A DNA stretch of 5,059 bases. Origin: an uncultured Lachnospiraceae bacterium. Lineage in GTDB: Bacteria > Bacillota_A > Clostridia > Lachnospirales > Lachnospiraceae. Each line of letters begins with the position of its first letter. The stretch's first letter is position 1. The position numbers were made by a program, and so were the translations under genes. Below, piece by piece: positions 1 through 5,059 of the stretch. Where the stretch lies: positions 1-5,059 of the forward strand of contig CADBME010000039.1 of assembly GCA_902795715.1 (NCBI GenBank), in the 5' to 3' direction. The notes beneath the pieces were generated by a model. It had not been told where the DNA came from and ran no database searches. It was given only the letters and a program-made list of their open reading frames with translations.

Positions 1-23
1 ACTGAATACTACATATGTTATAT

Positions 24-61
24 CTAAAGGGTGTTACTTAGTAACACCCTTTAGTGTGTTT
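24..61 (+). terminator. Perfect 14-bp hairpin, probable terminator of an upstream gene
   Basis: Bases 24-37 and 41-54 are perfect reverse complements, with a three-base loop (TTA) at 38-40. The stem is followed by TGTGTTT, a weak T-rich tract, so an intrinsic terminator reading rightwards from a gene to the left of the window is the simplest explanation. Read on the other strand the hairpin is followed by a mixed AT sequence and not a clean T run, so leftward termination is less likely. The short T tract leaves open that this is a protein-binding palindrome. Confidence 0.55.
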
Positions 62-97
62 ATGGATTTAATCAGGTCTTTTCAGACCGGTCCCGGG

Positions 98-104
98 AAG
101 GAGG
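98..104 (+). promoter_or_regulatory. Shine-Dalgarno sequence for the helicase gene, unusually far from the start
   Basis: AAGGAGG is a full match to the ribosome-binding consensus but ends 17 bases before the ATG at 122, longer than the usual 5-10. No ATG, GTG or TTG in any frame lies at the ideal distance. The in-frame GTG at 56 and ATG at 62 sit against the upstream hairpin and have no Shine-Dalgarno of their own. This site therefore favours 122 as the start. Confidence 0.55.
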
Positions 105-121
105 ATTTTCGAAATCGCAGA

Positions 122-2068
122 ATGTCGGATGGAGTAAAGGAGACCGAAGAAAGATTACAGCTGAATGATGCCCAGATGGAGGCGGTGACCCACGGTCAGG
201 GGCCGGCTATGGTTCTGGCGGGACCGGGTTCCGGTAAAACCATGGTCATTACGTCAAGAACAAGGTGGCTGATCCGGGATATGGGAGTTCGGCCGGACCG
301 GATTCTCGTCATTACCTTTACCCGGGCCGCTGCCGATGAAATGAAGAAAAGATTTCAGAGATTTCCCGGCATGGACCGGGCTCCGGTATATTTCGGGACT
401 TTTCACTCTGTCTTTTTCATGATTTTACGATATGCCTACAATTACCATGCCGGAAGTATCCTTCGTGAGGAGGAGAGAAGGGCTTACATCCGGGAAATGA
501 TCAGTGAGATGGAGCTGGAAACTGAGGACGAGAATGATTTTATTTCCAATCTGCTTGGGGAGATCAGCTATGTCAAAGGGGAGATGATGGCTCTTTCTTA
601 TTTTCACAGTAATGTCTGCTCTGACGACCAGTTTGTACGGCTTGCCCGGGGATACGAAAAGAGGATTCGCCAGGAAAAGAAGATTGATTTTGACGATATG
701 CTGGTCTTTTGCTATGAATTGCTTAAGAACAGGCAGGATATTCTGGCCATGTGGAGAGAACGTTTCCAATATATACTGATTGACGAGTTTCAGGATATCA
801 ACCGGGTTCAGTATGAGGTGGTTAAACTGCTGGCCGGAGAAAAAAGAAATGTATTCGTTGTGGGAGATGATGACCAGTCCATTTACCGTTTTCGGGGAGC
901 CAAACCGGAGCTGATGCAGGCTTTCGAGAAAGACTTTCCCGAGAGCAGGCGGATCATTCTTGCCGTCAATTACCGGTGTTCAAGGGAAATCGTGGATGCG
1001 GCTTCTATTCTGATCAGCCATAATGAAAAAAGATATCCTAAAGATCTGACTGCCGCCCGGGAATCCGGGGCTCCGGTGGTTAGGAATGTCTTTGATGACG
1101 GAAGCGAGGAATCTGACACTATTGTCCGGGGGATTCGTTTCTATCACGATAAGGGGATCCCTTTTTCGGATATGGCGGTAATTTACCGGACCAATACTCA
1201 GCCCCGCCAGCTTGTGGGCCGTTTGATGGAGTTTGGGATTCCTTTTCAGATGAAGGATAGTATCCCCAATATTTTTGACCACTGGATTGCCCGTGACCTG
1301 ATGATCTATCTGAGGATGAGCCGGGGACAGATGGACAGGGCTTCTTTTCTCCGGGTCATGAACCGTCCCAAACGCTATATATCCAGAGCCATGGTCACTG
1401 ATTCGGAGGTGGACCTCTTTAAGCTCAAACAGCAGACTTACGGTAAATCCTGGCTTTATGACAAGATTGACCGTCTGGAGATGGATCTTCGCTTGCTGGG
1501 ACGGATGGAACCCTATGCGGCCATACAGTATATTCGCACGGGGATCGGATATGAGGATTATCTGAATGATTATGCGGCCTATCGGCAGATGGATGCAGAC
1601 GGGCTATATGAAGTCCTCAATGAGATCCATGAGAGTGCCAGAGACTATCATTCCATGGAGGAATGGTTTTCCTATATAGACCAGTACGGGAAAGAGCTGC
1701 AAAAGCAGAAAAAGAATCAAAGAAGAGAATCGGAGGGGCTGACTCTGACGACCATGCACAGTGCCAAAGGCCTTGAGTATGAGGTGGTTTTTGTCATCGA
1801 TATCAACGAGGGCATTACACCCCACAGGAAGGCAGTGAAGGATGTCGATCTGGAAGAGGAGAGAAGACTTTTTTACGTTGCCATGACCCGGGCCAAAAGC
1901 TATCTGTTTCTCTATTCGGTCCGGGAACTCTACCGAAAAGAAGCACAGATTTCCAGATTTCTGGGTGAGATCTGGCCGGCAGATAAAGAGCAGAGTCAGG
2001 TCACCAGGCGCCGTCCTCCCAAAGGCCGGCAGACAGGTAAAAAGAAAAAAATAAAGATGATCAGATAG
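122..2068 (+). CDS. UvrD/Rep/PcrA-family ATP-dependent DNA helicase (SF1A)
   Basis: This is a cytosolic superfamily 1A helicase that would use ATP to translocate 3'-5' on single-stranded DNA, probably in repair or in clearing replication conflicts. Numbering from ATG 122 (648 aa), the motifs occur in family order: Q motif LNDAQ 14-18; Walker A AGPGSGKT 33-40; Ia ITFTRAAADEM 64-74; GTFHS 92-96; Walker B IDEFQDIN 220-227; III GDDDQSIYRFRGA 248-260; IV NYR 283-285; V TTMHSAKGLEY 543-553; VI EEERRLFYVAMTRAK 578-592. All look intact. Only about 56 residues follow motif VI, ending in a strongly basic tail (RRR, KKKK). PcrA is typically about 720-740 aa with a longer C-terminus, so this looks like a shorter paralogue and the symbol pcrA is withheld. 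An in-frame GTG at 56 would add 22 residues, but those overlap the upstream hairpin region and do not look like family sequence. The family call is very sure; the exact start and the biological role are not. Confidence 0.95.
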   Translation: MSDGVKETEERLQLNDAQMEAVTHGQGPAMVLAGPGSGKTMVITSRTRWLIRDMGVRPDRILVITFTRAAADEMKKRFQRFPGMDRAPVYFGTFHSVFFMILRYAYNYHAGSILREEERRAYIREMISEMELETEDENDFISNLLGEISYVKGEMMALSYFHSNVCSDDQFVRLARGYEKRIRQEKKIDFDDMLVFCYELLKNRQDILAMWRERFQYILIDEFQDINRVQYEVVKLLAGEKRNVFVVGDDDQSIYRFRGAKPELMQAFEKDFPESRRIILAVNYRCSREIVDAASILISHNEKRYPKDLTAARESGAPVVRNVFDDGSEESDTIVRGIRFYHDKGIPFSDMAVIYRTNTQPRQLVGRLMEFGIPFQMKDSIPNIFDHWIARDLMIYLRMSRGQMDRASFLRVMNRPKRYISRAMVTDSEVDLFKLKQQTYGKSWLYDKIDRLEMDLRLLGRMEPYAAIQYIRTGIGYEDYLNDYAAYRQMDADGLYEVLNEIHESARDYHSMEEWFSYIDQYGKELQKQKKNQRRESEGLTLTTMHSAKGLEYEVVFVIDINEGITPHRKAVKDVDLEEERRLFYVAMTRAKSYLFLYSVRELYRKEAQISRFLGEIWPADKEQSQVTRRRPPKGRQTGKKKKIKMIR

Positions 2069-2070
2069 AG

Positions 2071-2096
2071 ACTCTCCGGGAAAGAGAGTTTGTTCT
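2071..2096 (+). terminator. Weak hairpin with T-rich tail after the helicase gene
   Basis: ACTCTC (2071-2076) pairs with GAGAGT (2084-2089) across a seven-base loop, starting two bases after the TAG stop. The tail TTTGTTCT follows. The position and tail fit an intrinsic terminator, but a six-pair stem is short, so partial read-through into uppP is plausible. Confidence 0.5.
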
Positions 2097-2118
2097 ATAT
2101 CATTTGGGAAACCATAGT
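2090..2118 (+). promoter_or_regulatory. Possible promoter for uppP
   Basis: TTGTTC (2090-2095) and CATAGT (2113-2118) stand 17 bases apart, matching the sigma-A -35 and -10 consensus at 3/6 and 4/6 positions. The spacing is ideal but the hexamers are weak. TAAGAT at 2118-2123 is an alternative -10. A promoter here is expected if the hairpin just upstream terminates transcription. Confidence 0.3.
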
Positions 2119-2145
2119 AAGATCAGGAAAAGAATTGAAATACTA

Positions 2146-2158
2146 GAAAGGACCTTTC
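2146..2158 (+). promoter_or_regulatory. uppP ribosome binding site inside a perfect palindrome
   Basis: The Shine-Dalgarno AAAGGA (2147-2152) lies six bases before the ATG at 2159, which fixes the uppP start. It is embedded in GAAAGG-A-CCTTTC, a perfect 13-base inverted repeat abutting the start codon. In RNA it could fold as a five-pair stem with a three-base loop that partly masks the site. Whether it does so in the cell is unknown. Confidence 0.7.
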
Positions 2159-2977
2159 ATGCTTAATCTGTTCAAAGTCATCATTATTGGTATTATAGAG
2201 GGAATCACGGAGTGGCTGCCAATCAGCTCTACGGGACATATGATTCTGGCCGAAGAGTTTATCCGCCTGAATATGTCTGAGGAGTTTATGGAGATGTTCA
2301 ATGTGGTCATCCAGCTGGGGGCCATCCTTGCGGTCTGTGTTCTCTATTTTCACAGACTCAATCCTTTCAGTCCCCGCAAGTCTCCGGCGGCAAAAAAAGG
2401 AACCCTGATTCTCTGGAGCAAAGTTCTGATCGGCTGTCTTCCGGCCGCCATAATCGGAATTCTTTTTAATGACACCATTGACCGGCTATTTTATAATCCC
2501 CAGACGGTAGCCTTTACCCTGATCTTGTATGGTATTCTCTTTATACTGGTAGAAAAAAGAAATGAAGGCAGGGAATTCAAGGTGACAAAGATGAGCCGCC
2601 TTTCCTACAGGAATGCCTTTGAAATAGGCCTTTTTCAGCTCCTGGCCCTGATACCCGGCACCTCCAGATCCGGGGCCACCATACTGGGAGGAATGATTCT
2701 CGGGGTTTCCCGGAAAGTGTCGGCAGAGTATTCTTTCTTTTTGTCTATCCCTGTCATGTTTGGTGCCAGTCTGTTAAAGATTGTTAAGTTCGGATTCCAT
2801 TTTACTCCCTTGGAAGCCGTGACTTTGCTTACAGGTATGCTGGTGGCTTTCGTCGTTTCCATCCTGGCTATCCGCTTCCTCATGGGTTATATTAAGCAGC
2901 ATGATTTCAAGGCCTTCGGTATTTATCGTATCGTCCTTGGTATCCTTGTGATTATCTATTTCTTTTTGATCAAGTGA
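2159..2977 (+). CDS. uppP: Undecaprenyl-diphosphate phosphatase (UppP/BacA family)
   Basis: This integral membrane enzyme removes a phosphate from undecaprenyl diphosphate to regenerate the lipid carrier used for peptidoglycan and other envelope polymers; extra activity gives bacitracin tolerance. The protein is 272 aa, the usual family length. Both signature regions are intact. [14 protein letters not shown] (14-27) contains the two glutamates E14 and E18, S24 and H27, matching E. coli E17, E21, S27 and H30. PGTSRSGAT (166-174) contains R170, matching R174. Also typical are FNVVIQLGA (47-55), [13 protein letters not shown] (188-200) and a C-terminal F-x-x-YRI-x-x-G (253-261). Hydrophobic segments at roughly 47-64, 84-104, 115-131, 190-209, 219-241 and 254-270, plus re-entrant regions near the two motifs, fit the known fold. 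The start follows a well-spaced Shine-Dalgarno. It shares no pathway with either neighbour, though with no terminator before pyrK some co-transcription is possible. Confidence 0.96.
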   Translation: MLNLFKVIIIGIIEGITEWLPISSTGHMILAEEFIRLNMSEEFMEMFNVVIQLGAILAVCVLYFHRLNPFSPRKSPAAKKGTLILWSKVLIGCLPAAIIGILFNDTIDRLFYNPQTVAFTLILYGILFILVEKRNEGREFKVTKMSRLSYRNAFEIGLFQLLALIPGTSRSGATILGGMILGVSRKVSAEYSFFLSIPVMFGASLLKIVKFGFHFTPLEAVTLLTGMLVAFVVSILAIRFLMGYIKQHDFKAFGIYRIVLGILVIIYFFLIK

Positions 2978-2995
2978 TTTCATATCATTTAAAAT
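2966..2995 (+). promoter_or_regulatory. Candidate promoter for pyrKD
   Basis: TTGATC (2966-2971), lying in the last codons of uppP, and TAAAAT (2990-2995) are separated by 18 bases and match the sigma-A consensus at 4/6 and 5/6 positions. Transcription would begin near 3002, giving a leader of about 55 bases before the pyrK ATG. TATAAA at 3020-3025 is an alternative -10 but lacks a convincing -35. Confidence 0.45.
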
Positions 2996-3022
2996 AAACA
3001 TCATTTAAACTATATCATTTAT
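2984..3022 (+). repeat. Threefold ATCATTTA direct repeat before pyrK
   Basis: ATCATTTAAA occurs at 2984-2993 and 3000-3009, and ATCATTTAT at 3014-3022, so copies start 16 and 14 bases apart. They overlap and follow the candidate -10 of pyrK. The surrounding sequence is very AT-rich, so chance is possible, but an eight-base core three times in 39 bases is notable. Confidence 0.5.
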
Positions 3023-3034
3023 AAATGTCGCAAA

Positions 3035-3046
3035 AAGGAGAGAGGA
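3035..3046 (+). promoter_or_regulatory. Purine-rich ribosome binding site that decides the pyrK start
   Basis: AAGGAGAGAGGA contains two Shine-Dalgarno-like cores. The second, GAGG (3042-3045), ends 12 bases before the ATG at 3058. The in-frame ATG at 3025 lies upstream of this site and has only AT-rich sequence before it, so the longer 266-residue reading is less likely. Confidence 0.65.
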
Positions 3047-3057
3047 CAAAAGAATTT

Positions 3058-3825
3058 ATGGGTATTTTTAAAGCGAGGGCTGGGATTGTCAGCCAGAAAA
3101 AAATCGGTGAAAATATTTTTGATCTGCTGATTCATTTTCCGCAGGGAGCAAAGAGTGCCCTGCCTGGTCAGTTCGTATCTCTCTACTGCAATGATGCCAC
3201 ACGACTTCTTCCAAGACCCATCAGTATCTGCGGGATTGACCGGGAAGCCGGAAACCTGAGACTGATCTACAGGGTGGCCGGCAAGGGAACGGACGAGTTT
3301 TCTGCCATGAAAGCCGGAGACAGTCTGGAAGTTATGGGACCCCTTGGAAATGGTTTTCCTCTGAAAGACAAGCCGGCTATACTGATTGGAGGCGGTATCG
3401 GTATTCCCCCCATGCTGGAGCTGGCCCGACAGCTTCCGGGGGAAAAGAATGTGGTTTTAGGGTACCGGGACCGGATTTTCCTTCTGGAGGATTTCAGGGA
3501 CTATGCCCCGGTCCATGTGGCCACGGAAAATGGCAGTATCGGGGCAAAAGGAACGGTTCTTGACGCCATCAGACAATACGGGATCCAAGGTCAGGTAATC
3601 TACGCCTGCGGTCCTATGCCCATGCTTAAAGCCGTGTCTGCTTATGCAAAAAAAGAAGGATTGGAGGCATGGATTTCCCTGGAGGAGAGGATGGCCTGCG
3701 GAATCGGAGCCTGTCTGGGATGCATTGTCAAAACCGGAAAGAAAGACCCTCATACCAATGTCAATAACAGTAGAATCTGTAAGGATGGACCGGTCTTTGA
3801 TGCCAGGGAGGTGGTATTCTCATGA
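3058..3825 (+). CDS. pyrK: Dihydroorotate dehydrogenase B, electron-transfer subunit PyrK
   Basis: PyrK is the FAD and [2Fe-2S] subunit of the cytosolic class 1B dihydroorotate dehydrogenase. It carries electrons from the FMN of PyrD to NAD+. From ATG 3058 the protein is 255 aa, close to known PyrK lengths. An N-terminal ferredoxin-reductase-type FAD domain shows PGQFV (36-40), LPRPISI (51-57), YRVAGKGT (71-78) and GPLGNGF (94-100). The nucleotide-binding domain shows GGGIGIPPML (111-120) and YACGP (182-186). The cluster ligands are C214, C219, C222 and C241 in the MACGIGACLGC and CKDGPVF motifs. Eighteen residues separate the last two cysteines, somewhat more than the 14 I recall for B. subtilis, but all four ligands are present. 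Its stop overlaps the pyrD start (ATGA), which implies translational coupling and balanced subunits. No pyrF precedes it, unlike many related operons. Confidence 0.95.
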   Translation: MGIFKARAGIVSQKKIGENIFDLLIHFPQGAKSALPGQFVSLYCNDATRLLPRPISICGIDREAGNLRLIYRVAGKGTDEFSAMKAGDSLEVMGPLGNGFPLKDKPAILIGGGIGIPPMLELARQLPGEKNVVLGYRDRIFLLEDFRDYAPVHVATENGSIGAKGTVLDAIRQYGIQGQVIYACGPMPMLKAVSAYAKKEGLEAWISLEERMACGIGACLGCIVKTGKKDPHTNVNNSRICKDGPVFDAREVVFS

Positions 3826-4721
3826 AAATGGAAGTGACGATTGCAGGGAAAAAGTTTAAAAATCCGGTAACCACAGCCTCGGGAACTTTCGGATCGGGTG
3901 CGGAATATGAGGAATTCCTGGACCTTTCCATGCTGGGAGCCGTGACGACAAAGGGAGTGGCAAATGTTCCCTGGGCCGGAAACGAGACACCGAGAATTGC
4001 GGAGACCACGAGCGGTATGCTCAATGCCGTGGGCCTTCAGAACCCGGGAATCGACCTTTTCTGCAAAAGAGATATTCCCTATCTTCTCGATAAGAAAGCA
4101 GATATTATTGTCAACGTGTGCGGGCGAACTGTGGAGGATTATCTGGAAGTCGTGGAACGACTGGCAGACCAGCCGGTTTCCCTTCTGGAGATCAATGTTT
4201 CCTGTCCCAATGTCAAAGCCGGAGGAATTGCTTTCGGACAGAATCCGGATGCTCTCTATGAGATTACCAGGGCGGTGAAAGAAAAAGCCAGACAGCCTAT
4301 CGTCATGAAGCTCAGCCCCAATGTGACTGACATCACGGAGATGGCCAGAGCAGCCGAAGCAGGCGGAAGCGATGCCCTGTCATTGATTAATACCATTACC
4401 GGAATGAAGATTGACATACACAGACGGCAATTTGTTTTGGCCAATAAGACAGGCGGTCTTTCCGGGCCGGCTATTCACCCGGTGGCTGTTCGCATGATCT
4501 GGCAGGTCCACAAGGCCGTTTCCCTTCCCATCATAGGTATGGGAGGCGTTATGAACGGGGAAGACGCAGTTGAACTCATGATGGCCGGAGCCTCCATGGT
4601 GGCAGTGGGTACAGCCAATTTCCACAATCCGAGGGCCACTCTTGAAGTCCTTCAGGGAATCAGGGATTACATGGAAGCCTACGGGATTGAGGATGTCAAC
4701 GAGATTATCGGATGCATGTGA
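3822..4721 (+). CDS. pyrD: Dihydroorotate dehydrogenase B (NAD+), catalytic subunit PyrD
   Basis: This cytosolic FMN enzyme oxidises dihydroorotate to orotate, the fourth step of de novo UMP synthesis, and pairs with PyrK. The 299-residue TIM-barrel protein is full length. Visible landmarks are the N-terminal ASGTFG (19-24), K44 in TTKG, the substrate loop GMLNAVGLQNPG (65-76) with N68, EINVSCPN (123-130), KLSPNVTD (163-170), NTITGMKIDI (190-199), GGLSGPAI (211-218) and the FMN-phosphate segments GMGGVMNGEDA (239-249) and VGTANF (262-267). The active-site base is C128, a cysteine as in class 1 enzymes; membrane-bound class 2 enzymes use serine. The adjacent PyrK makes this class 1B and not the fumarate-using 1A. 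The start at 3822 follows GGAGG (3807-3811) with a ten-base spacer and overlaps the pyrK stop by four bases. ATG 3828 is a less likely alternative. Confidence 0.97.
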   Translation: MKMEVTIAGKKFKNPVTTASGTFGSGAEYEEFLDLSMLGAVTTKGVANVPWAGNETPRIAETTSGMLNAVGLQNPGIDLFCKRDIPYLLDKKADIIVNVCGRTVEDYLEVVERLADQPVSLLEINVSCPNVKAGGIAFGQNPDALYEITRAVKEKARQPIVMKLSPNVTDITEMARAAEAGGSDALSLINTITGMKIDIHRRQFVLANKTGGLSGPAIHPVAVRMIWQVHKAVSLPIIGMGGVMNGEDAVELMMAGASMVAVGTANFHNPRATLEVLQGIRDYMEAYGIEDVNEIIGCM

Positions 4722-4729
4722 AACAATGG

Positions 4730-4758
4730 TAGTCAAGAAAGAAAGGGTATGTTACAAT
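4730..4758 (+). promoter_or_regulatory. Candidate extended -10 promoter for pyrE
   Basis: TAGTCA (4730-4735, 4/6) lies 17 bases from TACAAT (4753-4758, 5/6), which is preceded by TG at the extended -10 position (TGTTACAAT, 4750-4758). This is the best promoter match in the window. Transcription would start near 4765 and leave a leader of about 98 bases before pyrE, so pyrE may be expressed apart from pyrKD as well as by read-through. Confidence 0.5.
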
Positions 4759-4764
4759 TACCCT
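4744..4764. repeat. Inverted repeat around the pyrE -10 element
   Basis: AGGGTA (4744-4749) and TACCCT (4759-4764) are reverse complements flanking a nine-base centre that contains the TACAAT hexamer. No T tract follows, which argues against a terminator for pyrD. The placement around a -10 is what a repressor operator would look like, but no regulator is known from the window. Confidence 0.45.
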
Positions 4765-4774
4765 ATAAGTCTGT

Positions 4775-4796
4775 GCAGGATGCAGGATGATCTTGC
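4775..4796 (+). repeat. Tandem GCAGGAT duplication with a shared pairing partner
   Basis: GCAGGAT occurs twice head to tail (4775-4781, 4782-4788). Either copy can pair with ATCTTGC (4790-4796) through seven positions including one G-U. The first copy does so with an eight-base loop; the second must open its inner pairs to make a loop. This gives two mutually exclusive hairpins in the predicted pyrE leader. Confidence 0.5.
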
Positions 4797-4802
4797 CATG
4801 TT

Positions 4803-4824
4803 TCCATGTCCGGGACAGGCAGGA
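4803..4824 (+). promoter_or_regulatory. Hairpin resembling a PyrR-binding loop in the pyrE leader
   Basis: TCC (4803-4805) pairs with GGA (4822-4824). A lone A bulges at 4806, and TGTC (4807-4810) pairs with GGCA (4818-4821, one G-U), closing the loop CGGGACA. Firmicutes PyrR loops have a 5'-side purine bulge and the core ARUCCNGNGAGGYU. Here RUCC and AGGY are kept and the outer pair is swapped to U-A, but the loop has one extra base and lacks the conserved GA step. It is a near match only. Confidence 0.25.
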
Positions 4825-4862
4825 CAGAATCTGTAAAATATCTAATTCAAACAGGAGAGAAT

Positions 4863-5059
4863 ATGGAGCAATATAAAAAAGAATTTATTGAATTCATGAT
4901 CGATTGCAATGTATTGAAGTTTGGTGATTTCACGACAAAAAGCGGGAGAAAGACCCCCTTCTTTGTCAACACCGGATTTTACCGTACCGGATCCCAGCTG
5001 AAGAAACTGGGAAACTATTATGCTAAGGCCATACATGATCAATTCGGTCTGGATTTTGA
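4863..5059 (+). CDS. pyrE: Orotate phosphoribosyltransferase PyrE, N-terminal part (cut by window edge)
   Basis: PyrE is a cytosolic enzyme that joins orotate to PRPP to form orotidine 5'-monophosphate and pyrophosphate, the step after PyrKD. Sixty-five codons and two bases are visible, out of a usual 200-230 residues. The N-terminal signature [19 protein letters not shown] (20-38) is diagnostic. K26 aligns with the PRPP-contacting lysine of enterobacterial PyrE, and F33-F34 with the orotate-binding aromatic pair. The PRPP loop lies beyond the edge, so completeness cannot be judged. The start is supported by AGGAG (4853-4857) five bases upstream. It follows pyrD in the same direction after 141 bases, a wide gap for a tight operon, with its own candidate promoter and leader structures. 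The TGA formed by the last three bases is out of frame. Confidence 0.93.
   Translation, partial: MEQYKKEFIEFMIDCNVLKFGDFTTKSGRKTPFFVNTGFYRTGSQLKKLGNYYAKAIHDQFGLDF

Noticed and set aside
1..24. TGTTATATC as an extended -10 promoter
   Set aside because: Any -35 would fall at or beyond the window edge, and a transcript from it would start inside the terminator-like hairpin.
56..121. Longer helicase reading from GTG 56 or ATG 62
   Set aside because: Neither start has a Shine-Dalgarno, both touch the hairpin at 24-54, and the extra residues do not resemble helicase N-termini. AAGGAGG at 98-104 points to ATG 122.
425..769. Minus-strand open frame of 114 codons inside the helicase gene, and other antisense frames across the window
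   Set aside because: They lie wholly or mostly within well-identified genes on the + strand, have no recognisable motifs, and are expected by chance in sequence of this composition.
3037..3047. GAGAGG in the pyrK leader as a PyrR site
   Set aside because: It shares only the GAGAGG core. The UCC half and the flanking stem pairs are missing, and it is more simply the Shine-Dalgarno region.
3025..3057. Eleven-residue N-terminal extension of PyrK from ATG 3025
   Set aside because: The extension is encoded by the purine-rich ribosome binding site itself, and no Shine-Dalgarno precedes 3025. ATG 3058 gives the normal family length.
4726..4836. 36-codon open frame between pyrD and pyrE, as a leader peptide
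   Set aside because: It starts five bases after the pyrD stop with no ribosome binding site, runs through the candidate promoter and repeats, and resembles nothing I recognise. A 29-codon frame from ATG 4787 was rejected for the same lack of a ribosome binding site.
5057..5059. TGA at the very end as a premature stop in pyrE
   Set aside because: The pyrE frame reads TTT at 5055-5057 followed by the partial codon GA, so this TGA is out of frame.
1..5059. Mobile element, CRISPR array, tRNA or rRNA, or defence system
   Set aside because: No transposase, integrase, spaced repeat array, tRNA-like cloverleaf or defence gene is visible. The lone helicase has no nuclease or other defence partner beside it within the window.

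Overview
The window is an ordinary-looking chromosomal stretch of a low-to-mid GC Firmicute, most likely a Lachnospiraceae-type Clostridia. This rests on the NAD-linked (class 1B) dihydroorotate dehydrogenase pair PyrK-PyrD, the Firmicutes-style purine-rich ribosome binding sites, AT-rich intergenic gaps between roughly half-GC genes, and the helicase motif variants. The genus cannot be fixed from the sequence alone. All five genes lie on the + strand, and no stretch above 300 bases lacks a gene.

Layout. Bases 1-121 hold a perfect 14-bp hairpin, probably the terminator of an upstream gene, and a spaced Shine-Dalgarno sequence. Bases 122-2068 encode a compact UvrD/Rep/PcrA-family DNA helicase. 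A short gap has a weak terminator-like hairpin and a palindromic ribosome binding site before uppP (2159-2977), the undecaprenyl-diphosphate phosphatase of cell-wall lipid recycling. An 80-base AT-rich leader with a plausible promoter and a threefold ATCATTTA repeat leads into pyrK (3058-3825), which overlaps pyrD (3822-4721) by four bases. After a 141-base gap the window ends inside pyrE (4863 to the edge).

How the genes work together. PyrK and PyrD form one enzyme that oxidises dihydroorotate to orotate and passes electrons through FMN, FAD and a [2Fe-2S] cluster to NAD+. PyrE then joins orotate to PRPP to make orotidine monophosphate. They are consecutive pyrimidine-synthesis steps. The helicase and uppP have no evident pathway link to them.

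Nothing in the coding sequence looks like a new system. The most interesting part is the pyrD-pyrE gap (4722-4862). It carries an extended -10 promoter candidate sitting inside an inverted repeat, a tandem heptamer duplication, and a hairpin that resembles, without fully matching, the PyrR-binding RNA loop of Firmicutes pyr operons.
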